Positions 43,090-52,571 of a stretch of DNA of 64,000 nucleotides are shown one piece after another. Location: contig CAVWUM010000002.1 of assembly GCA_963758205.1 (NCBI GenBank), positions 372,001-436,000 on the forward strand, given 5' to 3'. How positions within the stretch are numbered: the stretch's first letter is position 1; each line of letters opens with the position of its first letter. The notes under the pieces are model-generated. The model saw only the letters and a list, made by a program, of their open reading frames with translations. It was not told where the DNA came from and searched no databases. A program made the position numbers and the translations under genes. The stretch is from Owenweeksia sp963758205. GTDB lineage: Bacteria; Bacteroidota; Bacteroidia; Flavobacteriales; Schleiferiaceae.

Positions 43090-44391
43090 CTACTCTACCA
43101 CTGTTCCATAAAGGTCATAATCCGTAGCACTGGTGATTTTTACATTGCAAAAATCTCCGGCCTTCAGGTAGTCGGCATCAATCAATACTTCGTTGTCTAC
43201 ATCTGGTGAGTCAAACTCGGTACGACCAACAAAGTAGTTGCCTTCTTTTCTATCCACCAATACGCGGAAGGTCTGTCCTACTTTTTCAGCATTCAACTCT
43301 TCTGAAATTTGCTGTTGTATAGCCATAATTTCTGCAGCACGCTCCTGTTTTACCTCATCAGGTACATCATCCTCCAAATTATAGGCATGGGTATTTTCTT
43401 CGTGGCTGTAGGTAAAGCAACCGAGGCGCTCAAAGAGCATATCTTTCACCCATTGTTTCAGGGTTTCAAAGTCTTCTTCAGTTTCTCCGGGGTAACCCAC
43501 AATGAGGGTAGTACGGATGGCCATACCCGGCACTTTTTCGCGCATCAGGTTTAATATGCGGTTGGTCTTTGCCATAGTGGTGCCCCTGCGCATAGATTTC
43601 AAAACCGGATCACTAATGTGCTGCAAGGGGATATCGATGTAATTACACACTTTGGGCTCCTCGCGGATAACGTCCAATACATCTTCCGGGAAACCGGCAG
43701 GAAAGAGATAATGCAAACGAATCCATTCAATGCCTTCCACTTTTACCAATTCCGTTAACAGATCGGCTAATGCCCGCTTTTTATAGATATCCAAACCATA
43801 ATAGGTTAAATCCTGAGCAATCAGGATGAGCTCTTTTACACCCTTGGCGGCCAACTTGGTAGCCTCAGTCACCAAATCTTCAATTGGTGTGGATTTATGC
43901 CCACCGCGCATTAACGGAATAGCGCAAAACGAACAGGGGCGGTCGCAGCCTTCAGAAATCTTCATATAGGCAAAGTGCTGCGGAGTGGTCATCAGCCTCT
44001 CGCCTACCAATTCGCGTTTGTAGTCTGCACGCAAGGCCTTCAAAAGTTTTGGTAAATCGCGGGTTCCAAAATATTGGTCCACATCGGGTATTTCCTTTTC
44101 TAAATCGGGCTTGTAGCGCTCGCTAAGGCATCCGGTAACAAACACCTTATCCACATCGCCATTCTGCTTTTTCTCTACAAAATTCAAAATGGTATCGATG
44201 GATTCCTGCTTGGCGTTGTCAATAAAGCCACAGGTGTTAATAACCACAATATTGCCGTCATCCTCTTCATGCGCAACGTTCTTGCCATTGGCCTGTAGTT
44301 GACCCATCAGTATCTCCGAATCATAAATATTCTTAGAGCAACCCAGGGTTACAATATTGATCTTGTTTTTCTTAAGTGTTTTTGTCCTCAT
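43090..44391 (-). CDS. rimO: Ribosomal protein S12 methylthiotransferase RimO
   Basis: Radical-SAM enzyme that adds a methylthio group to an aspartate of S12. Seen: N-terminal UPF0004 domain with INIVTLGCSKNIYDSEILMG, VVINTCGFIDNAKQES and VTGCLSERY (the three Cys of the auxiliary cluster), then the radical-SAM CxxxCxxC in SEGCDRPCSFCAIPLMRG, and a C-terminal TRAM domain. GCSKN rather than GCQMN separates RimO from MiaB. Length 433 aa. Confidence 0.95.
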   Translation of the reverse strand: MRTKTLKKNKINIVTLGCSKNIYDSEILMGQLQANGKNVAHEEDDGNIVVINTCGFIDNAKQESIDTILNFVEKKQNGDVDKVFVTGCLSERYKPDLEKEIPDVDQYFGTRDLPKLLKALRADYKRELVGERLMTTPQHFAYMKISEGCDRPCSFCAIPLMRGGHKSTPIEDLVTEATKLAAKGVKELILIAQDLTYYGLDIYKKRALADLLTELVKVEGIEWIRLHYLFPAGFPEDVLDVIREEPKVCNYIDIPLQHISDPVLKSMRRGTTMAKTNRILNLMREKVPGMAIRTTLIVGYPGETEEDFETLKQWVKDMLFERLGCFTYSHEENTHAYNLEDDVPDEVKQERAAEIMAIQQQISEELNAEKVGQTFRVLVDRKEGNYFVGRTEFDSPDVDNEVLIDADYLKAGDFCNVKITSATDYDLYGTVVE

Positions 44392-44417
44392 AAATCCTAC
44401 TTCAAATTACCCCGAGG

Positions 44418-45587
44418 CTAATAACCCAGGGCTTTCAATTGTCTTTGCTTTGAATTTCCATCGGTAAACCCGAAAATCAGGCGAGCTGTAATTCCATGCC
44501 CGGCCAGTTCATCATTAATATTATTGCTGAAGTTTAAATAGTTGTAGCGAACGTCAAAGGCTACATAACTTTTATAGTTGTAATAATACCTGTATTGCAA
44601 TCCTACATTAATATTCAATGTACCTGTAGTAACGGCTTCCTTTCCTTCATCCTCATCTTCTGATTGCAGAGTAATACCATCATACCCAAAAGCGGTGGTT
44701 AATAAAACATCATTTCTAAGGTTTTTAAATAGCGAGTAATAGCCCTGCAAAGCAATAGATACGCCCGTATAGTTATTGCTAACATAGATTGAATCATCCT
44801 GCCTGATTCTATACTCATTAGGTGAATCAATAAACCGGAAACCACCAATTAAGTCAAATCCATATCTACCAAAATATGAACCGTATAAAATGCCAATCTC
44901 AGGGTGAGTACCTAAAGTGCTCAGGTTGCCAGTAGGACTCCACGAGCCGGCATAAATTCCAAATACCAACCCATTGTCGTATATCAGTGAGTTGATAACT
45001 TCATCGTATGAGGATTGAATACTAGAACCCTCATATTTTCTGGCCTTTAATCGGTCAGTTAGTTCTTTGTTGTTACCGGCATAAAAATTAATCACATCTG
45101 CTTCCAGGCCTATTGGAGATTGATCACTACTAATCTTTTTTGCAAATGCCTTAAGAAAACCATAGTAAACTTCACGTGCTTTAATGTCTTCCTGGCTGTA
45201 CCTTCCATAAATGATATACGAGATAATCCCATTACTATATTCATCATAATTTATAAGCAACTGCAATAGGTTTGGGTACTTTGCTTCAGAAAACTCATCG
45301 TAATAAATATCCAGCAAAATATTTGCATGCGTTATTTCTGGTACTTCACCACAGCTCTCCTTCCAGTAATCAAGTATTGCAGCAATGCTGTCTAATTGCC
45401 CTCCTTCATAATATTCCGGGATTATCAGCTGAGAATTATACGCTATCGCGTGGCAATCAGGTGCGGCTTTATTAAGCTTACGCTCCAACTGCTCTGTTAT
45501 TTGGGCGAAACCTGGAAATCCTATCAGGCAAATCACCACAACCATAAAACTTAGGACAGCGCCTTTTCGCTTATTTGTGCTTTGCAT
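44418..45587 (-). CDS. Predicted outer-membrane beta-barrel protein, paralogue A
   Basis: A 389-residue exported protein with no family name that I know. Seen: signal peptide VLSFMVVVICLIGFPGFAQ; an alpha-helical N-terminal domain (about 25-190) with conserved Cys and ILDYWKESCGEVPE; then a C-terminal barrel-like region with GIYAGSWSPTGNLSTLGTHPEIG, FRFIDSPNEYRIRQDDSIYVS, and a final LIFGFTDGNSKQRQLKALGY. The next gene upstream is its tandem paralogue. Both follow rimO's upstream side on the same strand. Confidence 0.75.
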   Translation of the reverse strand: MQSTNKRKGAVLSFMVVVICLIGFPGFAQITEQLERKLNKAAPDCHAIAYNSQLIIPEYYEGGQLDSIAAILDYWKESCGEVPEITHANILLDIYYDEFSEAKYPNLLQLLINYDEYSNGIISYIIYGRYSQEDIKAREVYYGFLKAFAKKISSDQSPIGLEADVINFYAGNNKELTDRLKARKYEGSSIQSSYDEVINSLIYDNGLVFGIYAGSWSPTGNLSTLGTHPEIGILYGSYFGRYGFDLIGGFRFIDSPNEYRIRQDDSIYVSNNYTGVSIALQGYYSLFKNLRNDVLLTTAFGYDGITLQSEDEDEGKEAVTTGTLNINVGLQYRYYYNYKSYVAFDVRYNYLNFSNNINDELAGHGITARLIFGFTDGNSKQRQLKALGY

Positions 45588-45627
45588 AACTTTTTATAAT
45601 AAGCATTTCTGTTCTGTGTTTTCCGGA

Positions 45628-46780
45628 TTAATATCCCAATTCCTTCAAATCACGTCTTTTATTATGGTCGGAGGTAAATCCCCAAATAAGGTGTACTGAT
45701 ACGGCACCTCCATACAAGTCGTCATTTATATTATTCTGATAGTTTAAAAAATTGTAGCTGCAGCCAAGGGCCAGATAGTTTTTTATGTTGTAGAAATACT
45801 TATACTCCACTCCGGCCTTTACATTAAATGATCGGATGGTTAATCCTCCCTCACCTGTTTCTTCATCCGAACTAAACATGGTGATTTGGTCGTATCCTAA
45901 ACCAGCCGTAACATCAAACTGGTGACGCACACCCCTGTAAATAGCATAGCCCATATCCACACCTGCATAAAAGCTGCTGAATTGATCGGACTGATAAGTG
46001 GAGTCATCCTTACGCACACGGTATTCTGAGGGGGCATCTACAAAGCGAATCCCTAAATGCAAATCAACATTAAATCGGTTTTCGTAATAGCCGAGTTTTA
46101 AGCCCAGGTCCGGGTGCGTACCAAGCCTGGACAGGTTATTTGTGGGTATCCAGGACCCTGCATAAACTGCAAATACGGCCCCTGAGTTATAGCGGTAATC
46201 ATCAACTATTTCATCGTACTCCGCTTGCAAGTAGGTACCGGCATATTCTTTTTTCCTTAGATTTTTAAACAATGACGTTTCGTCTCCTGAATAATACTTG
46301 AGAATATCGTCTTCCTGTTGTTTCAATACATTTCGGCTGGTGCGTGCATCATTGGCCAGGTTAATAATAAAGCTTTTATAACCGGACTCCACTTCCTCCC
46401 ACTCAGTTGGATAGTAATCCACATATCCGTTGGTATTGGTTTCATACTCCATTGGTGAACGCTTAAAATCCAGAAGGGTGTTAAGCAAATCCTTTTTCTC
46501 CGATACTTTAAAGGTATCTCCCTTAATTTCGAGCAAAATGCGGACTTGCCTGGCATCATAGGCTCCGCCACACTGTTTCTCCCAATAATTCAATAATCGG
46601 ATAATGCTATCTGTCTGGCTCTGCACGTAAAGCTCAGGAATGAGTTGTTTCGCTTCGTAAGTTGTTTTATAACAAGGTGGTATCCTTGGCGGCACTTTTT
46701 TAGCCAATGATTTATCAAGCTGGGCGAAGCACCCCAAAAGAAATGAGAAGGGAAAAGGCAAAAAATAAAATTGTCCGCAT
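45628..46780 (-). CDS. Predicted outer-membrane beta-barrel protein, paralogue B (frameshift at the signal peptide)
   Basis: Same architecture as paralogue A: NYWEKQCGG, VYAGSWIPTNNLSRLGTHPDLG, IRFVDAPSEYRVRKDDSTYQS, and the end WGFTSDHNKRRDLKELGY. The uninterrupted frame begins only at a TTG (46761) that gives a poor signal peptide. A normal one, MRTILFFAFSLLISFG, starts at the ATG at 46780 in the other frame, and joining the frames at CTTTTGGGGTGC (plus-strand 46732-46739) restores SFGCFAQLDKSL with a standard cleavage site. So one extra G (or T) appears to be present. Confidence 0.72.
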
Positions 46781-46823
46781 TTGCACTACTAAAATTCTAA
46801 ATGTTGCCTGTTTTTATCAAACA

Positions 46824-47792
46824 CTATCCCAAAGCCTTTCCGCCAAAAAAGCTATCAACAAACTCATGCTTGTTAAACACCTGAAGGTCATCAATACCCT
46901 CGCCCACGCCTATATACTTTACAGGGATTTGAAATTGATCGGAAACACCAATCACTACACCGCCTTTGGCTGTACCATCAAGTTTTGTAAGAGCTAAAGC
47001 TGATACATCTGTGGCCTTGGTAAATTGCTTGGCCTGCTCAATGGCATTTTGCCCGGTAGAGGCATCCAAAACCAAAAGTACCTCGTGCGGGGCATCAGGT
47101 AATACCTTTTGCATCACCCGCTTTATTTTACCCAACTCGTTCATCAGGTTTACTTTGTTGTGGAGGCGGCCGGCAGTATCAATTATCACTACATCAGCCT
47201 TTTGTGCTACTGCCGATTGCAATGTATCAAAAGCCACAGATGCCGGATCGGAACCCATGCCCTGTTTTACAATCTCCACGCCTACGCGCTCACTCCAAAT
47301 AGTAAGTTGATCTACAGCAGCAGCCCTGAAGGTATCAGCGGCACCAAGTACCACTTTTAGTCCTTTAGCTTTAAACTGGGCTGCCAGTTTACCAATGGTG
47401 GTAGTTTTACCCACACCATTTACACCCACCACCATAATCACATGTGGCCTGTTTTCCTGAGGTATAGAAAAATCGGTTAAATCTGTTGCTCCGTTTTCTG
47501 ATAATAAACCGGCTATTTCCTCGCGTAATATTTTATTCAATTCGGTGGCTCCCATATATTTGTCCGCGGCCACCCTTTCTTCAATGCGCTCAATAATTTT
47601 AATGGTAGTCTGGATGCCCACATCCGAAGTAACAAGCACTTCTTCAAGTTCATCAAGCACTTCCGCATCTACAGTGCTTTTACCGGCTACTGCACGGCTG
47701 AGCTTGCTAAACATACTCTCCTTGGATTTCTCCAATCCCTGGTCGAGCTTTTCCTTTTTCTCTTTGCTGAAAATTTTACTAAAAATGCCCAT
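46824..47792 (-). CDS. ftsY: Signal recognition particle receptor FtsY
   Basis: SRP GTPase that docks ribosome-SRP complexes at the membrane. Seen: short charged N-terminal A/N domain, P-loop GVNGVGKT (residues 123-130) in VVGVNGVGKTTTIGKLA, AADTFRAAAVDQL, IIDTAGRLHNKVNLM, ALTKLDGTAKGG and GVGEGIDDLQVF. Length 322 aa is normal for Bacteroidota, which lack the long acidic A domain. Confidence 0.95.
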   Translation of the reverse strand: MGIFSKIFSKEKKEKLDQGLEKSKESMFSKLSRAVAGKSTVDAEVLDELEEVLVTSDVGIQTTIKIIERIEERVAADKYMGATELNKILREEIAGLLSENGATDLTDFSIPQENRPHVIMVVGVNGVGKTTTIGKLAAQFKAKGLKVVLGAADTFRAAAVDQLTIWSERVGVEIVKQGMGSDPASVAFDTLQSAVAQKADVVIIDTAGRLHNKVNLMNELGKIKRVMQKVLPDAPHEVLLVLDASTGQNAIEQAKQFTKATDVSALALTKLDGTAKGGVVIGVSDQFQIPVKYIGVGEGIDDLQVFNKHEFVDSFFGGKALG

Positions 47793-47859
47793 CTGCTGTT
47801 TTTTGCGGCTGCAAATATCCGAAATACTATCGATGGGGCTTATGCAAAAAAAATATTAC

Positions 47860-47867
47860 TATCCTTG
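47860..47867 (+). promoter_or_regulatory. Candidate -7 promoter element of the M48 operon
   Basis: TATCCTTG is one mismatch from TAnnTTTG, 24 bp before the ATG at 47891, in the gap divergent from ftsY. Confidence 0.35.
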
Positions 47868-47890
47868 CACTATTACTCAACGTTAATTGT

Positions 47891-50116
47891 ATGAAAACAA
47901 CCCTGCTAACCCTGTGGTTTTCGTTAGTAGCCATTTGCGCTACTGCTCAAAACCAGGACTGGAACTACTACACCCCATTAAAATCCAAAGGCACTATACC
48001 TGCTGATTTTACTGATGCTTACGCCAACAAATACAAGGCACAAAGCCAAACTATTGAAAATACCGATGATCGAAAAGACCGCAGGCAAAAAGACGAATTT
48101 TACCAGCGCAGCGAATACTTTGTAAATGAGTACCTGGTAAGTGGTGACGTACTTTTTGGTGATACTATTACCGAGTACTGCGAAAAGATATTGGATATAC
48201 TGCTCAAAGATCACCCCAGCCTCCGTAAAAAAATAAGGGTGTATGTGGTAAAAAGCCCGATTGTAAATGCATCTGCCACTGGTAACGGTATTCTCTTTAT
48301 CAACCTTGGACTTATTGCCCAGGTAGAAAATGAAGCGCAGCTCGCCTATGTGCTGGCTCATGAAATTACCCACTTTGACGAAAACCATGTGTTTGACCAA
48401 TATGTGGAGAAGGAAAAAGTGAGAAACGGTGAAGACCTTTACAGGAGGACAAGCCGTGCTGAGCAATTACAGGCGCTTAGCACCTACTCCAAGTCTCATG
48501 AACTTGAGGCCGACTCAAAAGGATTGAAGAAATACTATGAAAACTCAGGTTACAGCATGCAGGCTCCCATTTTTGTTATGGATGTGCTGCAGTATTCTTA
48601 CCTGCCTTTTGATGAAATTCCTTTTGATAAGGCCTACCTGGAGTCAGCTCACCTTAAGGTACCTGCGGACTACCTGCTGGAGGAAGTTGCCCCCATTACG
48701 GCCAATGATGATTTTGATGACTCTGAAAGTACCCACCCCAACATCAAGAAGAGGAAACTGGCACTTTTGGATTTAATAAGCGATGGCAGTGTGGGTAAAG
48801 AGTACCTTGTTTCAGAAGATTTATTTAAGCATTGCCAGCGCCTGGCCCGCTACGAAAACAGCCGCCTGTACCTAACCTATGGTAACTATGCCGAGGCTAT
48901 TTACAATACCTTTTTACTTAAGCAAAAGTATGGCGAAGACCGCTACCAACGGCTTACTGTAGCCAAGGCACTGGCCGGTTTAAGTGTGTACCGCAATGAA
49001 GGTGAACTGTACAAAATAGTACGATCTCATAAAAAAATTGAAGGCGAAAGCCAGCAGGTGTACTATATACTTTCAAAGTTTAATAAAAAAGACCTGAACA
49101 CTTTTGCCGTAGAGCACAGCTACAGGCTTCTAAAGGATTATCCGGATGATGAGTTTGTAAAACGCATTTTTAACCGAACCCTTTATGACCTGGTTTTTGA
49201 AAATGAAATGCGCCCGGATGAATATTCACGTAAGGCTATTGATGATACCAGTGATGTGAATTTAATAGCCATGCAGGATAGCGTAAATGCCAATCGTAGC
49301 AGCAAGATCAAAAACATCAAGCGCAAGCGAATGGAGGATAAGGTAGTATCTGATAAAGACTATTACCTGTATGCCTTTGTTGACTATTGGCAGGATACAA
49401 CCTTTGCCTTCCGTTTTGATGATTTGGCTGAAAGGGCCGATGATGCCCGTAATCAAAGGGATTATTATTCATCATCGCGCAGCAGGGTTCATAAAAAGTA
49501 TGACAAAAACCTGGCCCTGGGTATTGATAAGGTGGTGTTCGTAACGCCCAATTATCTTAAGATGGATGAACGTGCCAAGGATGGTATTGAATACCTTACT
49601 ACGGATGAAGGTTTAACCGAGTATAAAAACTACATACAAACCCTGGCTCAAAAAGTAAACCTTGATGCGGAAATGCTGGATTACAAGGATATTACTTCAA
49701 GCGATGTAGAGAAGTATAATGACATTTCCATTTTAAAAAGCTGGATTGAGGAGCGCCTGAACCACGAAAATACAGATGCTATTATCAGCGACTTTGACTA
49801 TGTGCAGGATTTACGCGAGAAATACAATACGGATTACATTGCCTATACAGGCAACCTTTCATTGAGGGTGCGCGAGCGGGCTGTGGCCGGTAGATTGATA
49901 TACTCTACCATTGTTTTTCCGCTATTGCCATTTACCGTGGCTCAACTCATCATTCCTGATTATGATTCTTTCAACTATTTCTTTCTTTTGGATTTGAAAG
50001 ATGGTGATGCCCTTATGGCAGAATACAACAACTACAAAACCGGAGATGATGCAGATTACATGAAAAGCGTAATCTATAATTATATGCTCCAAATAAAAGA
50101 ACAGCCAAAACGATGA
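47891..50116 (+). CDS. Secreted M48-family zinc metallopeptidase
   Basis: Exported peptidase. Seen: signal peptide LLTLWFSLVAICATAQ; the M48 zinc site LAHEITHFDENH (H157, E158, H161) and the downstream HELEADSKG motif (E204-D208 region) giving the third ligand; ATGNGILFINLGLIAQ before the zinc site as in BepA-like proteins; then about 500 residues of mostly helical, TPR-like sequence. Length 741 aa is long for M48. No clear membrane anchor. The stop overlaps the next gene's ATG, and two outer-membrane proteins follow, so a role in outer-membrane protein quality control like BepA is a reasonable inference. Confidence 0.85.
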   Translation: MKTTLLTLWFSLVAICATAQNQDWNYYTPLKSKGTIPADFTDAYANKYKAQSQTIENTDDRKDRRQKDEFYQRSEYFVNEYLVSGDVLFGDTITEYCEKILDILLKDHPSLRKKIRVYVVKSPIVNASATGNGILFINLGLIAQVENEAQLAYVLAHEITHFDENHVFDQYVEKEKVRNGEDLYRRTSRAEQLQALSTYSKSHELEADSKGLKKYYENSGYSMQAPIFVMDVLQYSYLPFDEIPFDKAYLESAHLKVPADYLLEEVAPITANDDFDDSESTHPNIKKRKLALLDLISDGSVGKEYLVSEDLFKHCQRLARYENSRLYLTYGNYAEAIYNTFLLKQKYGEDRYQRLTVAKALAGLSVYRNEGELYKIVRSHKKIEGESQQVYYILSKFNKKDLNTFAVEHSYRLLKDYPDDEFVKRIFNRTLYDLVFENEMRPDEYSRKAIDDTSDVNLIAMQDSVNANRSSKIKNIKRKRMEDKVVSDKDYYLYAFVDYWQDTTFAFRFDDLAERADDARNQRDYYSSSRSRVHKKYDKNLALGIDKVVFVTPNYLKMDERAKDGIEYLTTDEGLTEYKNYIQTLAQKVNLDAEMLDYKDITSSDVEKYNDISILKSWIEERLNHENTDAIISDFDYVQDLREKYNTDYIAYTGNLSLRVRERAVAGRLIYSTIVFPLLPFTVAQLIIPDYDSFNYFFLLDLKDGDALMAEYNNYKTGDDADYMKSVIYNYMLQIKEQPKR

Positions 50117-50919
50117 AAGCTCCACTCAACTACATATTAGCACTTTTAATTGCACTGCCCTTTATGGCTTTAAGCCAGAAGGCACCAGGATACCTGGGAA
50201 AGAAGTTTACTATTGAATACAACGGTTTTTTGTTCCCCTCTTTTTATAACCCCAATAGCCCCGATGCTGAACCGATAGATGCTGATGAGGATCTGCGTCA
50301 AAAAGGCGTTTCACTAAACTATCAGCATAAATTTATGGGCCAGTGGAGTTTTTCCAAAAGATCATCTTTGGTAACCTCTGTAGGGTTTGTAAATACAAAC
50401 TTCCTACCGGGCAAATATCCTTATGGGAATTTTTCAGGCAATAGTATAATGTTTGAAAAGTACCCTGATATGAGTGCCACCAGCTTTGATGCCGGTATCA
50501 GGATTTTTACCCAGCACTATTCCCCCCTCGGTAAGTTTATTGAGTTTAAACTTGGCTTCGCTACGGTAAAAACTGAAAGTTTTGATTACTCAGTAATAGA
50601 TGCTTTTGGCACGGGAGATACCTTTAACTATACGGTGGAGGGAGGTTCTATGACCTGGCCCACTATAGGTATGGGTTTCGGCACCAGTCGTATAATTAAA
50701 GATATCATCATTATATCCTATGGTATGGACCTTAGTTTTTACTCTGGTGGGTTGGGTAATTATATAGGCTTAGCAGGTGAAGCGCTTTTCTCAGACTTCA
50801 GGGATGAAGGTGAAGGCAATACCGAAAATAATCAGGAGGCATTGTTGAAAATGGCCGGTGCGCGCTATGCCTTGCATAGCATGGTTAATTTAAGGATTGG
50901 TATTGGTATTTTACTCTAG
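50113..50919 (+). CDS. Predicted outer-membrane protein, paralogue 1
   Basis: A 268-residue exported barrel-like protein. Seen: signal peptide YILALLIALPFMALSQ, then KAPGYLGKKFTIEYNGFLFPS, QWSFSKRSSLVTSVGFVNTNFLPG, YSPLGKFIEFKLGFATV, GTSRIIKDIIIISYGMD and a final SMVNLRIGIGILL strand. Alternating aromatic/hydrophobic strands suggest an 8- to 10-strand barrel. Starts inside the M48 stop (ATGA). Its tandem neighbour shares the same landmarks. Confidence 0.78.
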   Translation: MKAPLNYILALLIALPFMALSQKAPGYLGKKFTIEYNGFLFPSFYNPNSPDAEPIDADEDLRQKGVSLNYQHKFMGQWSFSKRSSLVTSVGFVNTNFLPGKYPYGNFSGNSIMFEKYPDMSATSFDAGIRIFTQHYSPLGKFIEFKLGFATVKTESFDYSVIDAFGTGDTFNYTVEGGSMTWPTIGMGFGTSRIIKDIIIISYGMDLSFYSGGLGNYIGLAGEALFSDFRDEGEGNTENNQEALLKMAGARYALHSMVNLRIGIGILL

Positions 50920-50927
50920 CAAAAACA

Positions 50928-51710
50928 ATGAAAAGCAGTTTTTTGGGAGTGGCATTAGGTGTATTACTAATACCACAATTAGGTGTAAGCCAAAAAGTGC
51001 CGGGCTACTTGGGTAAAAGGTTTTCGGTAGAGTATAATGCCTTTATGTTTAGCTCGCTGGCCAACCCAAATGGCAGCCAATTTACGCCCAGGGGAGATTG
51101 GACTTTTAAACCCAGGGGCATTTCCGTTAACTGGCAGAATAACTTCATAGCCCAATGGAGTATTTCGAAAAGAACTTCGCTGGTTGGATCATTTCACTTT
51201 GCAAAAACCAATTTTTTGCCCAGCGCAACTAAGGATTACAATGCCACCTTTAGAGAGTACCCCGGCATGCAGGTGTATGGAGGCGAGGTAGGGCTTCGGT
51301 TCTTCAGAGATCATTTTGCCCCGCTAGGTCACTTTTTAGAATTGCACGTGGGATTGTCTGAAGTCTCAAATGATGATTTTTCATACTTCTTCGAAATCGC
51401 TTCCGGTCAACCCCCCATTTTTTACACTATTTCTGGTGGATCAATGCTAAGACCTTCATTCGGTGTTGCTATTGGCTCCAATCGTATAATCAAGGATAGA
51501 ATCCTTTTTTCGTATGGATTAAACGCAAATATCTTTACCGGGGGTTTTGGGCAACATGTTTTTTTAATAAGACGCGACACCAGGGAGAATCTCTCTTTTT
51601 ACGATGGCAACTCGGAGTACAACCAGGAAACACTAACTAAAATGGCGGCAGGCAGATATGGTGTACAATCCATGATTAACATCAGGCTGGGTATAGGTTT
51701 TATACTTTAA
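50928..51710 (+). CDS. Predicted outer-membrane protein, paralogue 2
   Basis: A 260-residue sister of the preceding gene: signal peptide VALGVLLIPQLGVSQ, KVPGYLGKRFSVEYNAFMFSS, QWSISKRTSLVGSFHFAKTNFLPS, FAPLGHFLELHVGLSEV, GSNRIIKDRILFSYGLN and SMINIRLGIGFIL. Clear tandem duplication with divergence in the loops. Eight bases after paralogue 1, in the M48 operon. Function unknown. Confidence 0.78.
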   Translation: MKSSFLGVALGVLLIPQLGVSQKVPGYLGKRFSVEYNAFMFSSLANPNGSQFTPRGDWTFKPRGISVNWQNNFIAQWSISKRTSLVGSFHFAKTNFLPSATKDYNATFREYPGMQVYGGEVGLRFFRDHFAPLGHFLELHVGLSEVSNDDFSYFFEIASGQPPIFYTISGGSMLRPSFGVAIGSNRIIKDRILFSYGLNANIFTGGFGQHVFLIRRDTRENLSFYDGNSEYNQETLTKMAAGRYGVQSMINIRLGIGFIL

Positions 51711-51744
51711 GGCTGGCTTACTTTGGCTACTTCATAAAACATAA

Positions 51745-51778
51745 AAAACCCTGACAAGCTTACGCCTGCCAGGGTTTT
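51745..51778. terminator. Intrinsic terminator shared by the M48 operon and rplI
   Basis: AAAACCCTG (51745-51753) pairs with CAGGGTTTT (51770-51778), with inner CA/TG pairing. A-run on one side and T-run on the other make it bidirectional between convergent operons. Confidence 0.75.
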
Positions 51779-51805
51779 CTCGTTGTTAACCCCAAAAACT
51801 GTTTT

Positions 51806-52261
51806 CTATCCAGCGTTTTCGGCAACCACTTCAAAGTTGAAGTCCACCACCACCTCGCGGTGCAGGCGAACCTGAGCTTTGTAAGGGCCGGTGGCTTTTA
51901 CAGTACCACCTTGTATCTGGATGTACTTTCTATCAATGTGATGACCAAGCTTCGCTAATTCTTCAGCAAGGTTTGCATTGTTAATAGAACCAAAAAGTTT
52001 GTTGCCTTTACCAACTTTGGCATTAATCTTCATATCGATTTTCTCCAACTCAGTGGCAGTCTTTTTAGCCTCTTCTATAGCTTTAGCTTCTTTATGCTGG
52101 CGTTGCTTCAAAGTTTCAGCAAGCATTTTTTTGGCACCAGAGGTAGCCATTTCAGCATATCCGCCAGGTATAAGGAAGTTACGCCCGTAACCTGGTTTTA
52201 CTTCTACCAAATCATCCTTGTAGCCAAGGTTTTCTACGTCTTGTTTTAATATCAATTCCAT
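51806..52261 (-). CDS. rplI: 50S ribosomal protein L9
   Basis: Binds 23S rRNA. Seen: MELILKQDVENLGYKDDLVEV, VKPGYGRNFLIPGGYAEMAT (rRNA-binding N domain), a central helix rich in Lys/Glu, GKLFGSINNANLAEEL-like C domain with KGNKLFGSI. Length 151 aa. Third gene of rpsF-rpsR-rplI. Confidence 0.97.
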   Translation of the reverse strand: MELILKQDVENLGYKDDLVEVKPGYGRNFLIPGGYAEMATSGAKKMLAETLKQRQHKEAKAIEEAKKTATELEKIDMKINAKVGKGNKLFGSINNANLAEELAKLGHHIDRKYIQIQGGTVKATGPYKAQVRLHREVVVDFNFEVVAENAG

Positions 52262-52272
52262 AGCTCTCGGTC

Positions 52273-52560
52273 TTATTTAAGGTTATCAGCAACATAAGGC
52301 ATTAAAGCCAGGTGGCGGGCACGCTTAATAGCTCTGGCCACTTTGCGCTGGTATTTTAATGATGTTCCGGTAATTCTGCGAGGAAGGATTTTTCCCTGCT
52401 CATTTACAAACTGTAGCAAAAACTTGGTGTCTTTGTAGTCTACATATTTAAGTCCGTAACGCAAAAAGCGGTCGTACTTCTGTCTGTTGCCGGTATCAAT
52501 TTTTAACGGCTGTAGATATCTGATCTCTGATTGATTCGATCCTGTTTCTAATTCACTCAT
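52273..52560 (-). CDS. rpsR: 30S ribosomal protein S18
   Basis: Small-subunit protein paired with S6. Seen: YVDYKDTKFLLQFVNEQGKIL, PRRITGTSLKYQRKVARAIK and RARHLALMPYVAD. Length 95 aa with a slightly longer N-terminus than E. coli. Lies between rpsF and rplI with 11-bp gaps. Confidence 0.97.
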   Translation of the reverse strand: MSELETGSNQSEIRYLQPLKIDTGNRQKYDRFLRYGLKYVDYKDTKFLLQFVNEQGKILPRRITGTSLKYQRKVARAIKRARHLALMPYVADNLK

Positions 52561-52571
52561 TGCAACTAATT

